A stretch of DNA of 64,000 nucleotides. Source: CAZHDB01 sp964531225. GTDB taxonomy: Archaea > Thermoproteota > Thermoprotei_A > Sulfolobales > Desulfurococcaceae. Below, one piece after another: positions 52,269-62,472 of the stretch. Below the pieces are notes generated by a model that made no database searches, was not told the DNA's origin, and worked only from the letters and a program-made list of their open reading frames with translations. A program made the translations under genes and the position numbers. How positions within the stretch are numbered: the stretch's first letter is position 1; every line of letters begins with the position of its first letter. The DNA is taken from assembly GCA_964531225.1 (NCBI GenBank), contig CAZHDB010000005.1:1-64000 (forward strand), read 5' to 3'.

Positions 52269-55151
52269 ATGAATAGTAGAGTGGATAGTATGGATACAAA
52301 GCCCACCATAGACGTTAGAGAAGTATTTAGAGACGAATGTGTAGCTGATTGTCTATCTAGCATAGGCTACAAAAAGATCTCTACCTTACAGTATAGGGTT
52401 TTTAAGAAAGTATTAATGGGATATACAGTCATAGTTATAGCACCTACAGGGATCGGCAAGACTGAAGCTGCAGTATTTCCCGTATTCTATAATATTAGTA
52501 GAAAGAGGATTAAGCCCATTGGAGCCATCTATGTTACTCCATTAAGAGCACTTAATAGAGACATGGAGTATAGATTAAAGAAAATAGCCCAGTGTTTCGG
52601 TTTATCCGTGGCATTAAGACATGGCGATACGCCCCAGTCTTTAAGAAGAAAAATTAGAGAAAATCCTCCACACTTACTCATTACAACACCGGAGACTTTT
52701 CAATATATTCTTGCCGATAGTAGATTTAGAGAATATCTAGTAAATGTAAGATACGTAGTTATAGATGAATATAGGGAAATGATTACAAGTAAAAGAGGTA
52801 TCGAATTATTATCTGCTATAAATATTCTTGAGAGGATAATTGGTAAAAGAATTATAAAGATAGGGTTAACAGCTACTCTAAGGAGAGTATATGAAGCATT
52901 ATCTCTAATGGATAATTTATTATACTCCGATATTGTCGAGGCAAGTGTAGGTAAAGGAATGGAACTCTCTATAGAGACCCTCAGCGAAGAATATACTTCT
53001 CTTGACTATGAAGTTGATCCTGGCTTTTATAGTCGTTTATCTAGAGTTAAGGAATTAATTAATAGGTATAAATATGTCCTAGTCTTTGTTAATACAAGGG
53101 ATCTTGCAGAAAGGATTGGCTGGGGCTTATCTTGTCTATTTGGCTTTAAAGATAAGGTAATGGTTCATCATGGAAGTTTGTCTAGACAACACAGGCTTAG
53201 AGCTGAGAGATTATTTAGAGATAGGAAGATTAATGCCCTAGTCGCAACATCTAGCCTTGAACTGGGTATTGATATAGGTCATGTAGAGTATGTCGTGCAA
53301 TACATGTCCCCAAGACAGGCTGTAAGACTTATTCAGAGAATTGGAAGAAGCATCCATAGAATCGAAGGTTTGCCTAGGGGGTCAATAATTACTTTGGGAA
53401 ACTTCTTTGACGTACTCGAGTCAATAGTTATTGGCAGAAGAGCTCTCCTAGGTCAACTCGAGGATGAAGATATTCCTCAAAAACCGCTTGATGTACTGGC
53501 TCATCAAGTAGTTCTAAGGATTCTGGTAGAACCTGGCATTAAATATGATGATTTATTTTTAGAATTTCATACTTCCAGAGTATTTAATGGACTGAGTGAA
53601 GAAGAGTTTAAACAAGTAGTTGACTACCTCGTGCTATCCCGTATTGTTAGGATTAGAGATAATAGACTTTATCCTAGCTATAGAGCAAAGATCTATTTCT
53701 ATCGTACAACAATGATTCCAGATACAAGAAGTATAGCTGTTATCGATGTGAGCACTGGTAGGAAAATTGGTGTATTGAATGAGGAGTTCATAATACTAAA
53801 TCTCGAAGAAAACTCAATACTTGTACTGGGTGGTGGTTCATGGAGAGTCATAGGATTTGATCAGGATGAGGGCAAGCTCTATGTAGAGCCAGTTGAGGAA
53901 AAAACCCAGATCATTATACCAAGATGGGAAGGCGAAAGCATTCCTGTCGAGTATAAGGTTGCCCGAGAAATGGGTGCTTTTGTTAGACTAGCCATTGAGA
54001 GAGATCTGGATTACGCAATTAATAGGCTTGGCTACCATAATTTAAAGATCTCCAAGGAATCCACGAAGATCATAGATAATTTACTTAATTCCATGTCATA
54101 TACCGATAAAGTCTTACCTAGTGATCGTAGTATGGTTATCGAAATTAATTCTGAGAATAAATACATCATATTATATGGGTTCTTTGGTTCAAAGGTATCT
54201 AATACGCTTAAGGAGATAATTCTTGCTTTAACTAGAAAACACATATATGCAAACGTATCGGCGTACGCTACACCATATTATATTATTGTATCATTCGAGA
54301 ATTATAGGCCCAAGATCGATGATGTAAACGAAATTATTTATAGATTAAAAGCTCTAGGCAGTAATTTTAAGCTCTTCGAGAAATATGTCTCAAAGATTAT
54401 AAAGGAAAGCAAAACCTTCTTATGGAGGATATTCTTCGTTGGACAGAGATTCGGAGCCATAGATATTAGGAAGAAAGAAAAGCTCTCCAAGAGCATTCTC
54501 AAGGCCTTAGCTGATACAGTTATTGGAGTAGAAGCCTATAGAGAGACCTTGCTTAGGGATTACGATCTTATAAATACTTATCATTTATTACGAAGGTTAT
54601 ATATGGGGACATTGAAGGTCTATGTGTTTGTAGATCGAGAGCATGTTTATCCATTATTTAAAGAAGCTATAAATAGGATACCTGGTTCAATAGAATTAAA
54701 CGTAGTCGATCTCGAGACGTATAAACGTCGATTACTGAAGAAAAAAATCTCACTTATATGCATGATCTGTAGCTATAAATGGAGCTTAAGAGTAGAGGAT
54801 GTGATTAAAGAGCATCATATAGAATGTCCTAAATGCGGCTCCAGATACGTAGCTACAGTAAAAGGTGATGGAGATAAGGAGCAGAGAATAGTGAGAAGAG
54901 TTCTTAACAAGAAGAAGCTTAGACATGACGAAAAGCAAATTTACAAAGATCTTCAGAGACGAGGTTTACTTGTAATGGACTTTGGTCCCAAAGCTGTACT
55001 TATACTTGCGTCGCGTGGCGTTGGTTTTACTGAAGCAGTTAGAATAATAAATAAGTATAGAGGAGATGAAAAGGAATTAATTAAGTTACTTTATGAAGCT
55101 GAGAAGAAGTTCATACGCATTAAGAAGTATTTAGACAAACCTAGGGTATAA
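52269..55151 (+). CDS. Lhr-like large helicase with C-terminal zinc ribbon
   Basis: 960 residues. Helicase core: motif I APTGIGKTEAA, Ia VTPLRALNRDM, II DEYRE (Lhr proteins normally have DEVHE or DEIHE), III GLTATL and VI RLIQRIGRSIHR. The core is followed by Lhr-type winged-helix and beta domains and a zinc ribbon CMIC...CPKC near residues 836-857. Lhr proteins unwind DNA:RNA hybrids and remodel forks. ATG 52269 lies after a weak Shine-Dalgarno; a second ATG is eight codons in. The end overlaps the convergent PAPS-reductase-like gene by 11 bp. Confidence 0.85.
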   Translation: MNSRVDSMDTKPTIDVREVFRDECVADCLSSIGYKKISTLQYRVFKKVLMGYTVIVIAPTGIGKTEAAVFPVFYNISRKRIKPIGAIYVTPLRALNRDMEYRLKKIAQCFGLSVALRHGDTPQSLRRKIRENPPHLLITTPETFQYILADSRFREYLVNVRYVVIDEYREMITSKRGIELLSAINILERIIGKRIIKIGLTATLRRVYEALSLMDNLLYSDIVEASVGKGMELSIETLSEEYTSLDYEVDPGFYSRLSRVKELINRYKYVLVFVNTRDLAERIGWGLSCLFGFKDKVMVHHGSLSRQHRLRAERLFRDRKINALVATSSLELGIDIGHVEYVVQYMSPRQAVRLIQRIGRSIHRIEGLPRGSIITLGNFFDVLESIVIGRRALLGQLEDEDIPQKPLDVLAHQVVLRILVEPGIKYDDLFLEFHTSRVFNGLSEEEFKQVVDYLVLSRIVRIRDNRLYPSYRAKIYFYRTTMIPDTRSIAVIDVSTGRKIGVLNEEFIILNLEENSILVLGGGSWRVIGFDQDEGKLYVEPVEEKTQIIIPRWEGESIPVEYKVAREMGAFVRLAIERDLDYAINRLGYHNLKISKESTKIIDNLLNSMSYTDKVLPSDRSMVIEINSENKYIILYGFFGSKVSNTLKEIILALTRKHIYANVSAYATPYYIIVSFENYRPKIDDVNEIIYRLKALGSNFKLFEKYVSKIIKESKTFLWRIFFVGQRFGAIDIRKKEKLSKSILKALADTVIGVEAYRETLLRDYDLINTYHLLRRLYMGTLKVYVFVDREHVYPLFKEAINRIPGSIELNVVDLETYKRRLLKKKISLICMICSYKWSLRVEDVIKEHHIECPKCGSRYVATVKGDGDKEQRIVRRVLNKKKLRHDEKQIYKDLQRRGLLVMDFGPKAVLILASRGVGFTEAVRIINKYRGDEKELIKLLYEAEKKFIRIKKYLDKPRV

Positions 55152-57105
55152 GACCTAGTGCTCTAAACGATTCAATCACTTCTTCTCGTCTATATTTAGT
55201 TGATCTTTTCCATGCTTTCGCGTTACCAGTAATTAATGGTACAAGAATTTTTTCAACAAGAACATCGGCTAACGGGCAGACTTCTAGACATAGCCTACAG
55301 CCACTACATGGTATCTTTGGCAATGGGCCTTGGCTAGTTAGCCTAATTACATTCATTGGGCACCATATAACGCAGCTGATGCATCTTGCACAGCCGTGTA
55401 TCCTATATATTATTTTTAGTACATCGATGAGATCCTCTATACCCTTTTCTTCATGTATTCTATATTTAACTGTGTTCTTATCGATAATGACTTCCGCTTT
55501 GCTGCTAATTATTGACCAGCTAAGTGTGTCTTTATTTCTGGATATAGTTAAGTGCTTTAGCATTCTTATATTAGTTGAAAATTGTTGCTGAGCAGTATCT
55601 GGTACAAGATCTTTATTGAATACTAGATATTTCCAGTTATTAGCCTCCTTATGTTCTATAGGCGTTAAGTTAATTCTGCTATTGAGTAATCTAAGCCTAT
55701 ATTCTTTGATCCAGTCAATTTTATAACTAGGTATTTTTATGGCAAGTCTTTGCTTTGCAACCGCTGGAGTTAACCAACGCCATAAACCATATTTTATCCA
55801 TTCCTGTGGCTGACTAAGTCTCTTTCTCCATTGTTCAAGTACATCGATCCATTTCTGCCATAGGTTAGGATATGTCCTTTTAACTTCATTGAACTCTGCC
55901 AAAGTACTAGATGGGCACATATAGCATCCAAGTCTCTCGAAACCTAGATCGTATAGTTTATTATAGGGTAATTTGTGTTCGAATATATATAGCCATATAT
56001 GTAACTGACTCCATTCTTGTATAGGCGTTATACTCAATAGGTGGGGTATCCATCTATTTCTCCAAACCCTTGGGCTCTTAGCTCGATCAATAGACTCATA
56101 AGCTCTTTGACCAACAATATTTAGTGCCCCGCTAGGCCACTTATGCCTTGCAATACGTGCTAATGGAACGAGTTTAACGATTTTACAGCACCATCTATAA
56201 TCCTTGCCTGGAGGACCAAAGATCTCTACTGCATCCCAAAAAGCATTTCCAGCACTGGCAACTACTTTCTCTAAGCCATATCTATCGGCAATAGAATCTA
56301 CATTAGATACGGTATCTGGAAGCTCTAAACCAGTATCATTAAATAGTAGTTTAACGTCTCCCAATGTCTCTAAAGTTAGATGGAGTGCTGTAAGACTATC
56401 CTTTCCTCCGGAATATGACACAACAACTTCTTTTCCTACTTTTTCAGACATAGAGTATAGAAAGGCCTTTGCTCTTGATTCGAAATAGTACAAGCCGTAC
56501 TTATTATGTTTTAAGACATCGTGTAGATTGGCATTACGTTCACTAGTCTCCCTAGGTCTATGAATATATTTAAAAACCTTGGTAATGACAACTGTTCCAT
56601 CAATATTTTCAGCTAATCCTCTAACCTTACCTTTGCAATCTACTACTACGACTTGTCTACTACTTGAAGAATAGTTTTCTCTAATAATCCTCTTCTCACG
56701 TATAAAACCATCATATGTTACGTAGTCTACCAGGTTTTCTTCATAAGCAATTAATGCACCAGTAGAACTAAGTCTAAATCTCCATCCTCCTCTAAATGGA
56801 TCATAGAATAACTGGCCAATGACATTACCTGAACTTATAATTTCCCACATTTGATCCCAGTGGGGAACTTTATTTAATAGAATAAACTTGTTATGGATAA
56901 ATCTATTATATATAGCATCATCATTAAATTCGTATCTAATGGCCATAAGAAGCTTTTCATAATCCTTTATAAAACCAGGCCTAGCGTCCCCAGGATCAGT
57001 CATCCTTAATTTAAATACATTATCTTCATTGCCAGGCTCGGGCTTAATAAGCGGAACATTATATATGGGATCCCAGTAAATTGTTGCTCTAACAGGCCAT
57101 GACAC
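55141..57105 (-). CDS. PAPS-reductase/ATP-pyrophosphatase family protein fused to a ferredoxin domain
   Basis: 654 residues. N-terminal half: a region of unknown fold, then a PUA-like segment (VVVDCKGKVRGLAENIDGTV). The middle has the PP-loop VVVSYSGGKDSLTALHL, followed by cysteines in RWCCKIVKLVPL. C-terminal: two 4Fe-4S motifs, CARCISCVIWCP and CSGCRLCLEVCP. Homologs occur in other archaea without assigned function. A tRNA thiolation or sulfur-transfer role is plausible from the PP-loop, PUA and clusters. The start is GTG 57105 with GAGGTGATT upstream. Confidence 0.83.
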   Translation of the reverse strand: MSWPVRATIYWDPIYNVPLIKPEPGNEDNVFKLRMTDPGDARPGFIKDYEKLLMAIRYEFNDDAIYNRFIHNKFILLNKVPHWDQMWEIISSGNVIGQLFYDPFRGGWRFRLSSTGALIAYEENLVDYVTYDGFIREKRIIRENYSSSSRQVVVVDCKGKVRGLAENIDGTVVITKVFKYIHRPRETSERNANLHDVLKHNKYGLYYFESRAKAFLYSMSEKVGKEVVVSYSGGKDSLTALHLTLETLGDVKLLFNDTGLELPDTVSNVDSIADRYGLEKVVASAGNAFWDAVEIFGPPGKDYRWCCKIVKLVPLARIARHKWPSGALNIVGQRAYESIDRAKSPRVWRNRWIPHLLSITPIQEWSQLHIWLYIFEHKLPYNKLYDLGFERLGCYMCPSSTLAEFNEVKRTYPNLWQKWIDVLEQWRKRLSQPQEWIKYGLWRWLTPAVAKQRLAIKIPSYKIDWIKEYRLRLLNSRINLTPIEHKEANNWKYLVFNKDLVPDTAQQQFSTNIRMLKHLTISRNKDTLSWSIISSKAEVIIDKNTVKYRIHEEKGIEDLIDVLKIIYRIHGCARCISCVIWCPMNVIRLTSQGPLPKIPCSGCRLCLEVCPLADVLVEKILVPLITGNAKAWKRSTKYRREEVIESFRALGLIP

Positions 57106-57255
57106 TATAAATCACCTCTATTTCTCTAGCAATAAAGTAATACCTATAGTCCCTTATATCCTAGTAGATCGTATATTATTTAGACTTTTGCCTAAACCAT
57201 TAATTAAGAATTCTTTATAGATCCTTGAAGATGATGTAGACAATTCGGGAGAACC

Positions 57256-57263
57256 TTTAAATA
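57256..57263 (+). promoter_or_regulatory. TATA box of the tetrabrachion gene
   Basis: TTTAAATA preceded by GAACC (BRE-like), 62 bp before ATG 57325, consistent with a leader of about 35-40 nt. Expected to be a strong promoter given an S-layer product. Confidence 0.5.
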
Positions 57264-57324
57264 CCTTCCCATATACTCACGATAAACACGAGTTAAGTAA
57301 ATTGTGAATATATAGGTGTCACAT

Positions 57325-60300
57325 ATGAATAGAATTATATACTCTGTACTACTTGCTATACTACTCACACTAAACCTAACAGCTGTCGCAACGGCATCAC
57401 CAACATTTGCACCAGCACAAGCTCCAGGAGTAACTGCAGATATTGAGGTATTATCACCATTAAACATAACCGATCCACTGTTAATAGGTAAAGACATATC
57501 AATATACTTACCTGGATGCTGTTTATTAGCAGTAGTTGATGTAAAGTCCCTAGAAGATCAAGGTGTCGACATAGGTTTAGTTGATGTACTGTTTACACCA
57601 GATGCAAACTGGTGGGGTGCAGAAGTAGTTAAGTATATTGACTTAAACACAACAACTGATGGATGGATAAACAACCCTGAAACAGGAGTTAACTACGCTA
57701 TTATCAGAAGCTCTACAGATCCAAACATTGTATTACTAGCAATAGATCTAAGTACAATAGACTTATCTAATGTCGTTGTTCACAGAGAGGCCTTTGGAGA
57801 CATAGTAGTTATGAACTTGTATGGTATACCTCTATGGCTTAGAGTAAGAGACTATAACCCGCCATCGCCACCAGATAGTGCTTTAAGTGTAAATAGATTC
57901 GCCGTTATACAGCCTCCAGTAATCGATTGGGATGAATATATAACAGTTGAATACTTCATTGGTAACACAGAAGCAGACAAGGCAAAATATGGTACAAAGG
58001 TTAATATAACAATTAGATTACCTGACGAAATCAAGTACTTACTTAACATAACTGGCGGCGCACCCGAATTAACATTCGAGAATGTTACTGTATTCAATGT
58101 AACAATGTTTAACCTAGACAATCCTGCAGATAGAGACCTGCTTTATAGCAATCTATTCCTAGTGCCGCAGGACAATGATTATCTAGAATTAGTGGATTGG
58201 GACATTTCTGCAGATGGTACTGTATTGAACATAACAGGCTACGTAAGAGACTTCGCGCCTCTAGCAGTTCACGAAGATGCATCATCTGAGCCTAAGGCGT
58301 TCTATGGATTTGAGGTCTACTTAGAGTTTAACCGCACTGCCGATGTAGGTTATGGATTAAATCTATCAGAACTACCACCATGCCCTAATGTAGTTGATAA
58401 TGATACGATTAGCTTCGTATTTAGTACTACAGGCTCAACATCAACAGTATATGTTGAGGTATGGACATCATTAGAAGTAGTAGGCAATTATACCGATGTA
58501 GCATTTGATCCCTCTGATCTTAATCCCGGAGATGTTGTAAGGTTCAAGCTGCACAACCTACCAGTTCCCTATAATGATACGCTGTATCAAGTAGTATTTA
58601 CGACATCATATACAACAATTGTATCAACAACCTTTAGCTACGTTGGAACAGAATCAACACCTGCTGAAGGTATAGTAGTGTATGATGTGACATTACCTGA
58701 TGGTGAATGGGGTGGATTAACAGCTTATGTAACATTCGTATTTAGGAGAGTAGGCTATGAGATACATGTTAGTGAGCACCCATCATGCTATCCTGTAACT
58801 GTTGTTGTAAAGCCTTATGCTGACATATTTGTATTACTCAATGATCCTTCATACATAGTTGCTCAGGACGGTGTTATTTATAGACAATTCGTACACTGGA
58901 GTCAATCAGACTATACGGCAGCACCAGGCGATTATATACTTGTTAAAGGCTATGGCTTTATAACTGAAGGAGGACTAGACGTTCTCATTAACGAGACAAT
59001 AACGCTTAAGAAACTTCTAGAAAGGAACAGTTCATCAGATCCGGGTCTTGAACCTGGTAGGGCAATTCTTGTAGTAAAGGTTAATGTAACTGAAAACGGA
59101 GTAATATGTCCATGTAGAGATAATAGGTTAACTGTTGTAGGCACACTCTATAATAGCACTAACAGATACACTACTGATGAGAACCTAACAATAGACTTTA
59201 GACCGGATCTATGGAAGATACTTGTCAATCCAGATCTACTATATGATCCTGTAGCACAGACAGTCTATGTAACACAGGAGAGACTATCATTATTCGATGT
59301 ATACTATGACCTAGTTGATGATCCAGTGGCTCCGGGTGGCGATAAATTTGTTGAGGATACATTAGATGAGGAGTTCAGACTAGAAGTAATAGGTGTTAAT
59401 GCGTCGAGCGTCGAGCTATTGTTTGACAATACCTATCCACACTTCCTTAACTTCACATGGAATAATGTTAGTCTACAGTGTGGCTATGCGTATGTGGACT
59501 ATACTGGTGCTACAATACCATTCTATCCAATGGGTACCTACACCTTAGTGGTACTTAATGGCACTACTGTCCTAGTGCCTGAGGCCATTAATGGTTCAGA
59601 CGTCTTTGAAGTACATCCGAACCTGGATATCGACGTATTACCAGATGACGATACGTCTGGCAGGAGATGCTGTAACGTAACATTCAATGTTGTTGGCGGA
59701 CTACCTGATGACGTATTAACATTCCATGGTAATGCAGTGATAGAGATTACTACTGACGAGTTCGGAGGACCAACTGTATGGAGAACCGAGGCAATATCTG
59801 TAGATGTAGCTACTAATACTTATGGTATTGGCAACACTACAATATATGGAACAGTATTCTACGACTCAACAGAGCTCCAGAATGATGTAAAGTCCTACAT
59901 GGATGGACACTCATTCTCTGGTGAAGGAGATATATCGTTTACAATAGATTATAGTGGTGAGCTAGACTACTTCACTAATGACACACTAGTAATATGGTAT
60001 GTCTACTGGGGTACTAATACTGAAAGAGAGTTTACACTTGAAGTAACTGGTACAGTACATTACTTTGAAGTTACTGACGAGATTGATTGGACAGTCTCTG
60101 TAAAAGTACCTAGGACAAGAGTTGTAGTATCTGTACCCGAGACAGTTTTACCTGGAGACAATATTACTATACAGATATTTGTACATGAGACTGCTGTATC
60201 TCATGACCAAGTAACTCCTGAGAAACTATGGGAGTTAATGTATCCATACTGGATTAGTGTAAGATTGGTAGACGTATCAGCATCAACGAGCGGTAGTTGG

Positions 60301-61884
60301 GTCGCATTATATGGTGGATGGTTAAGATTTGACTCTGGTACGACTGAAGTAGAATTACCTAATGGCAAAGTTGCAAAGCTTGTACGCGTATTAGAGGATG
60401 TTGATGGCGACGGCGTCGATGAGGTTGTATTCCTTGTCGTCATACCTGCACCTATAACAACATATGATGTGACACTAAGAGTTGATGTAAACATCACATT
60501 AGCTTATGAGAACACGGGTACCCCGACATTCCTTGACCTAGTAGACGATGAATGTACATTTGAAGCAAACTATACTGGCGCTAGATTGTGGGCTACTCAC
60601 TACACTCATGTCCTATATGGAGGCGATCATCATCTTACAACAGTACTTGGACTATTAGAGGCTAAGCTAGACTATATTAAGGATGATACAGTCTATATCA
60701 GAGGAAAAGTCGATGACGTATGGACGTTTATAACCGTTGATCTAATGGACTTCCTAGAGGCTATGAACAACTCTATAATAACAAAGATTGATGGCAGTAC
60801 TGCCACTATATTAACCACGCTTGGAGAGATCAATGTAAGCTTAACAGACCTAATGACAACACTGGCTGGCGAAATAGAATTTAAGATCGACGAGTCCACA
60901 GCAACAATTATTGCAAAGCTTGAGGATGTCAATGCGACATTATACCTCAAGATCGATGAGAGTACTGACTTCTTAGCATCATTAGTCGGCGATCTATTTA
61001 CCAGGCTTGACGAATTAGAGGCCAACGTAGTCTATACAATACTTGCTGTAAACGAGTCGGTAGTAGGGCATATAGATGTCGTTGCTGACGACTTGAGATA
61101 TGATATACTACTAAGAATCGATGAAGCGGAAGAAACACTAAGCGATCTAATAACTGTCAAGGCCGATGAGATCGAATATCTCATTAATGAGGCAAACATA
61201 ACGATAGTGGCCAAGATCGGTGAATCAACATTGACAATAACTGATGCAGTTGATAGTGCTAAGGCCGACCTCGAAGTCTATATTGATGGACAGACTGCTA
61301 CCATTAGAAGCGATATAGCCGCTGTAAAGACTGATACTGAGAGTATAATCGACTTAGTAAATGCTCTACAGACAAGTGTCAGCGACTTATCTGTAAAGCT
61401 AGTACAGGTAAATGACACACTATATGCATTAGTATTAAGTGTTGGAGATGATGTAAAGGCAACAATCATTGGTAAGGCAGACGACATATTAGGATTCCTC
61501 AACGAGTTTAAGACAGCTACTGAGACAAGCTTTAGCAATGTATTATCAGCTATTGATGAATTAGGTACTGATGTTGAGGCTGCTAAGGCAGAAGTACTAG
61601 CCAACTTATCGAGTGTATACAGTGATCTATCAAGCAAGCTTGATGACTTAAGCTCAGCAATATCGGATGCCAGTACAAGCATAGAAGACAAAATTACAAG
61701 CGCTAAGAATGAGTTAAGCACCAAGGTAGAAACACTAGCTGGAGACTTAAAGAGTACTGTTGAAGAGAAGACTGATGCTGTAAACAGCAATGTAACGACT
61801 TTCAGTCTAACACTATTGATACTTGTAATAGTCTTAATAGGACTAGTAGGCTACAGCTTAATAGTTGCCAGAAGAGCTAGGTAA
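57325..61884 (+). CDS. Tetrabrachion-like S-layer stalk protein
   Basis: 1519 residues from ATG 57325, 6 nt after AGGTG. A signal peptide (MNRIIYSVLLAILLTLNL) is followed by beta-rich domains with many N-x-S/T sites to about residue 1090. The last 430 residues form a coiled coil, with ADDLRYDILLRIDEAEET and LSDLITVKADEIEYLI at about 1254-1288, the position of the published right-handed coiled coil of S. marinus tetrabrachion. A C-terminal helix (LLILVIVLIGLVGYSLI) and ARRAR anchor it. Tetramers form the cell-surface canopy, and the stalk binds a protease in S. marinus. The length matches the 1524 known for that protein. Confidence 0.88.
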   Translation: MNRIIYSVLLAILLTLNLTAVATASPTFAPAQAPGVTADIEVLSPLNITDPLLIGKDISIYLPGCCLLAVVDVKSLEDQGVDIGLVDVLFTPDANWWGAEVVKYIDLNTTTDGWINNPETGVNYAIIRSSTDPNIVLLAIDLSTIDLSNVVVHREAFGDIVVMNLYGIPLWLRVRDYNPPSPPDSALSVNRFAVIQPPVIDWDEYITVEYFIGNTEADKAKYGTKVNITIRLPDEIKYLLNITGGAPELTFENVTVFNVTMFNLDNPADRDLLYSNLFLVPQDNDYLELVDWDISADGTVLNITGYVRDFAPLAVHEDASSEPKAFYGFEVYLEFNRTADVGYGLNLSELPPCPNVVDNDTISFVFSTTGSTSTVYVEVWTSLEVVGNYTDVAFDPSDLNPGDVVRFKLHNLPVPYNDTLYQVVFTTSYTTIVSTTFSYVGTESTPAEGIVVYDVTLPDGEWGGLTAYVTFVFRRVGYEIHVSEHPSCYPVTVVVKPYADIFVLLNDPSYIVAQDGVIYRQFVHWSQSDYTAAPGDYILVKGYGFITEGGLDVLINETITLKKLLERNSSSDPGLEPGRAILVVKVNVTENGVICPCRDNRLTVVGTLYNSTNRYTTDENLTIDFRPDLWKILVNPDLLYDPVAQTVYVTQERLSLFDVYYDLVDDPVAPGGDKFVEDTLDEEFRLEVIGVNASSVELLFDNTYPHFLNFTWNNVSLQCGYAYVDYTGATIPFYPMGTYTLVVLNGTTVLVPEAINGSDVFEVHPNLDIDVLPDDDTSGRRCCNVTFNVVGGLPDDVLTFHGNAVIEITTDEFGGPTVWRTEAISVDVATNTYGIGNTTIYGTVFYDSTELQNDVKSYMDGHSFSGEGDISFTIDYSGELDYFTNDTLVIWYVYWGTNTEREFTLEVTGTVHYFEVTDEIDWTVSVKVPRTRVVVSVPETVLPGDNITIQIFVHETAVSHDQVTPEKLWELMYPYWISVRLVDVSASTSGSWVALYGGWLRFDSGTTEVELPNGKVAKLVRVLEDVDGDGVDEVVFLVVIPAPITTYDVTLRVDVNITLAYENTGTPTFLDLVDDECTFEANYTGARLWATHYTHVLYGGDHHLTTVLGLLEAKLDYIKDDTVYIRGKVDDVWTFITVDLMDFLEAMNNSIITKIDGSTATILTTLGEINVSLTDLMTTLAGEIEFKIDESTATIIAKLEDVNATLYLKIDESTDFLASLVGDLFTRLDELEANVVYTILAVNESVVGHIDVVADDLRYDILLRIDEAEETLSDLITVKADEIEYLINEANITIVAKIGESTLTITDAVDSAKADLEVYIDGQTATIRSDIAAVKTDTESIIDLVNALQTSVSDLSVKLVQVNDTLYALVLSVGDDVKATIIGKADDILGFLNEFKTATETSFSNVLSAIDELGTDVEAAKAEVLANLSSVYSDLSSKLDDLSSAISDASTSIEDKITSAKNELSTKVETLAGDLKSTVEEKTDAVNSNVTTFSLTLLILVIVLIGLVGYSLIVARRAR

Positions 61885-62034
61885 ATGCTATAAAAATATT
61901 TAAATTACCAAATATTTTTTATAAATACTTCACTTTTAATGTTTCAACATATTTCTTTACTCGAGACATTATTGATTATAACTAGTTTTATACAGAACCA
62001 TTTTTAAGGATTTTAAGAAGGTCTAGGGAGGTAG

Positions 62035-62472
62035 TTGAGATCATTAACACAGTACCTATCAATGGCTATTATATTGTCAATAATGGTATCCGTATCTGCA
62101 TTATTGACTACATACATAAACAATGTATATGAGTCCGTGTTAAGGGTTAAAGGAAATCTCTTCGATAATGCAATTGTTTTAAATAAATTAGAATTAGAAG
62201 GAAATAAGATTGTTATAATAGACTTTAAAAGAGAAGCGATAATTTATGACATTATTATAATTTATCCCTTAAACAATTATAGTTACTCCATACTTAGGTT
62301 CATAGGCAACGGGACTAAACAGGTACATTATTATAATGTAACAATATTTTATCAAAATATAACTTGTCTTCATGATAAACTCGTTGGCATAAGAAACTCA
62401 TTAATAATTATAAGAGTGCCCATAGGACTACGTATAAAAATATATTCTATGGAGGACATTCATTATGCTTAG
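62035..62472 (+). CDS. Membrane-anchored surface protein of unknown function, pilin-like start
   Basis: 145 residues from TTG 62035 (MRSLTQYLSMAIILSIMV); GGGAGG lies only 3 nt upstream, so ATG 62062 is an alternative. One N-terminal hydrophobic helix and then a beta-rich outer domain with N-x-T/S sites (NYSY, NVTI, NITC). It might be a pilin-like or anchored surface component. Its end overlaps the next gene by 8 bp. It follows tetrabrachion by 150 bp. Confidence 0.55.
   Translation: MRSLTQYLSMAIILSIMVSVSALLTTYINNVYESVLRVKGNLFDNAIVLNKLELEGNKIVIIDFKREAIIYDIIIIYPLNNYSYSILRFIGNGTKQVHYYNVTIFYQNITCLHDKLVGIRNSLIIIRVPIGLRIKIYSMEDIHYA

Noticed and set aside
57219..57260. ATGATGT upstream of tetrabrachion as a C box
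   Set aside because: No CTGA follows at guide distance, and the stretch leads directly into the promoter.
61278..61790. Long minus-strand frames opposite the tetrabrachion coiled coil
   Set aside because: They mirror the regular codon pattern of the coiled coil and have no start signals.
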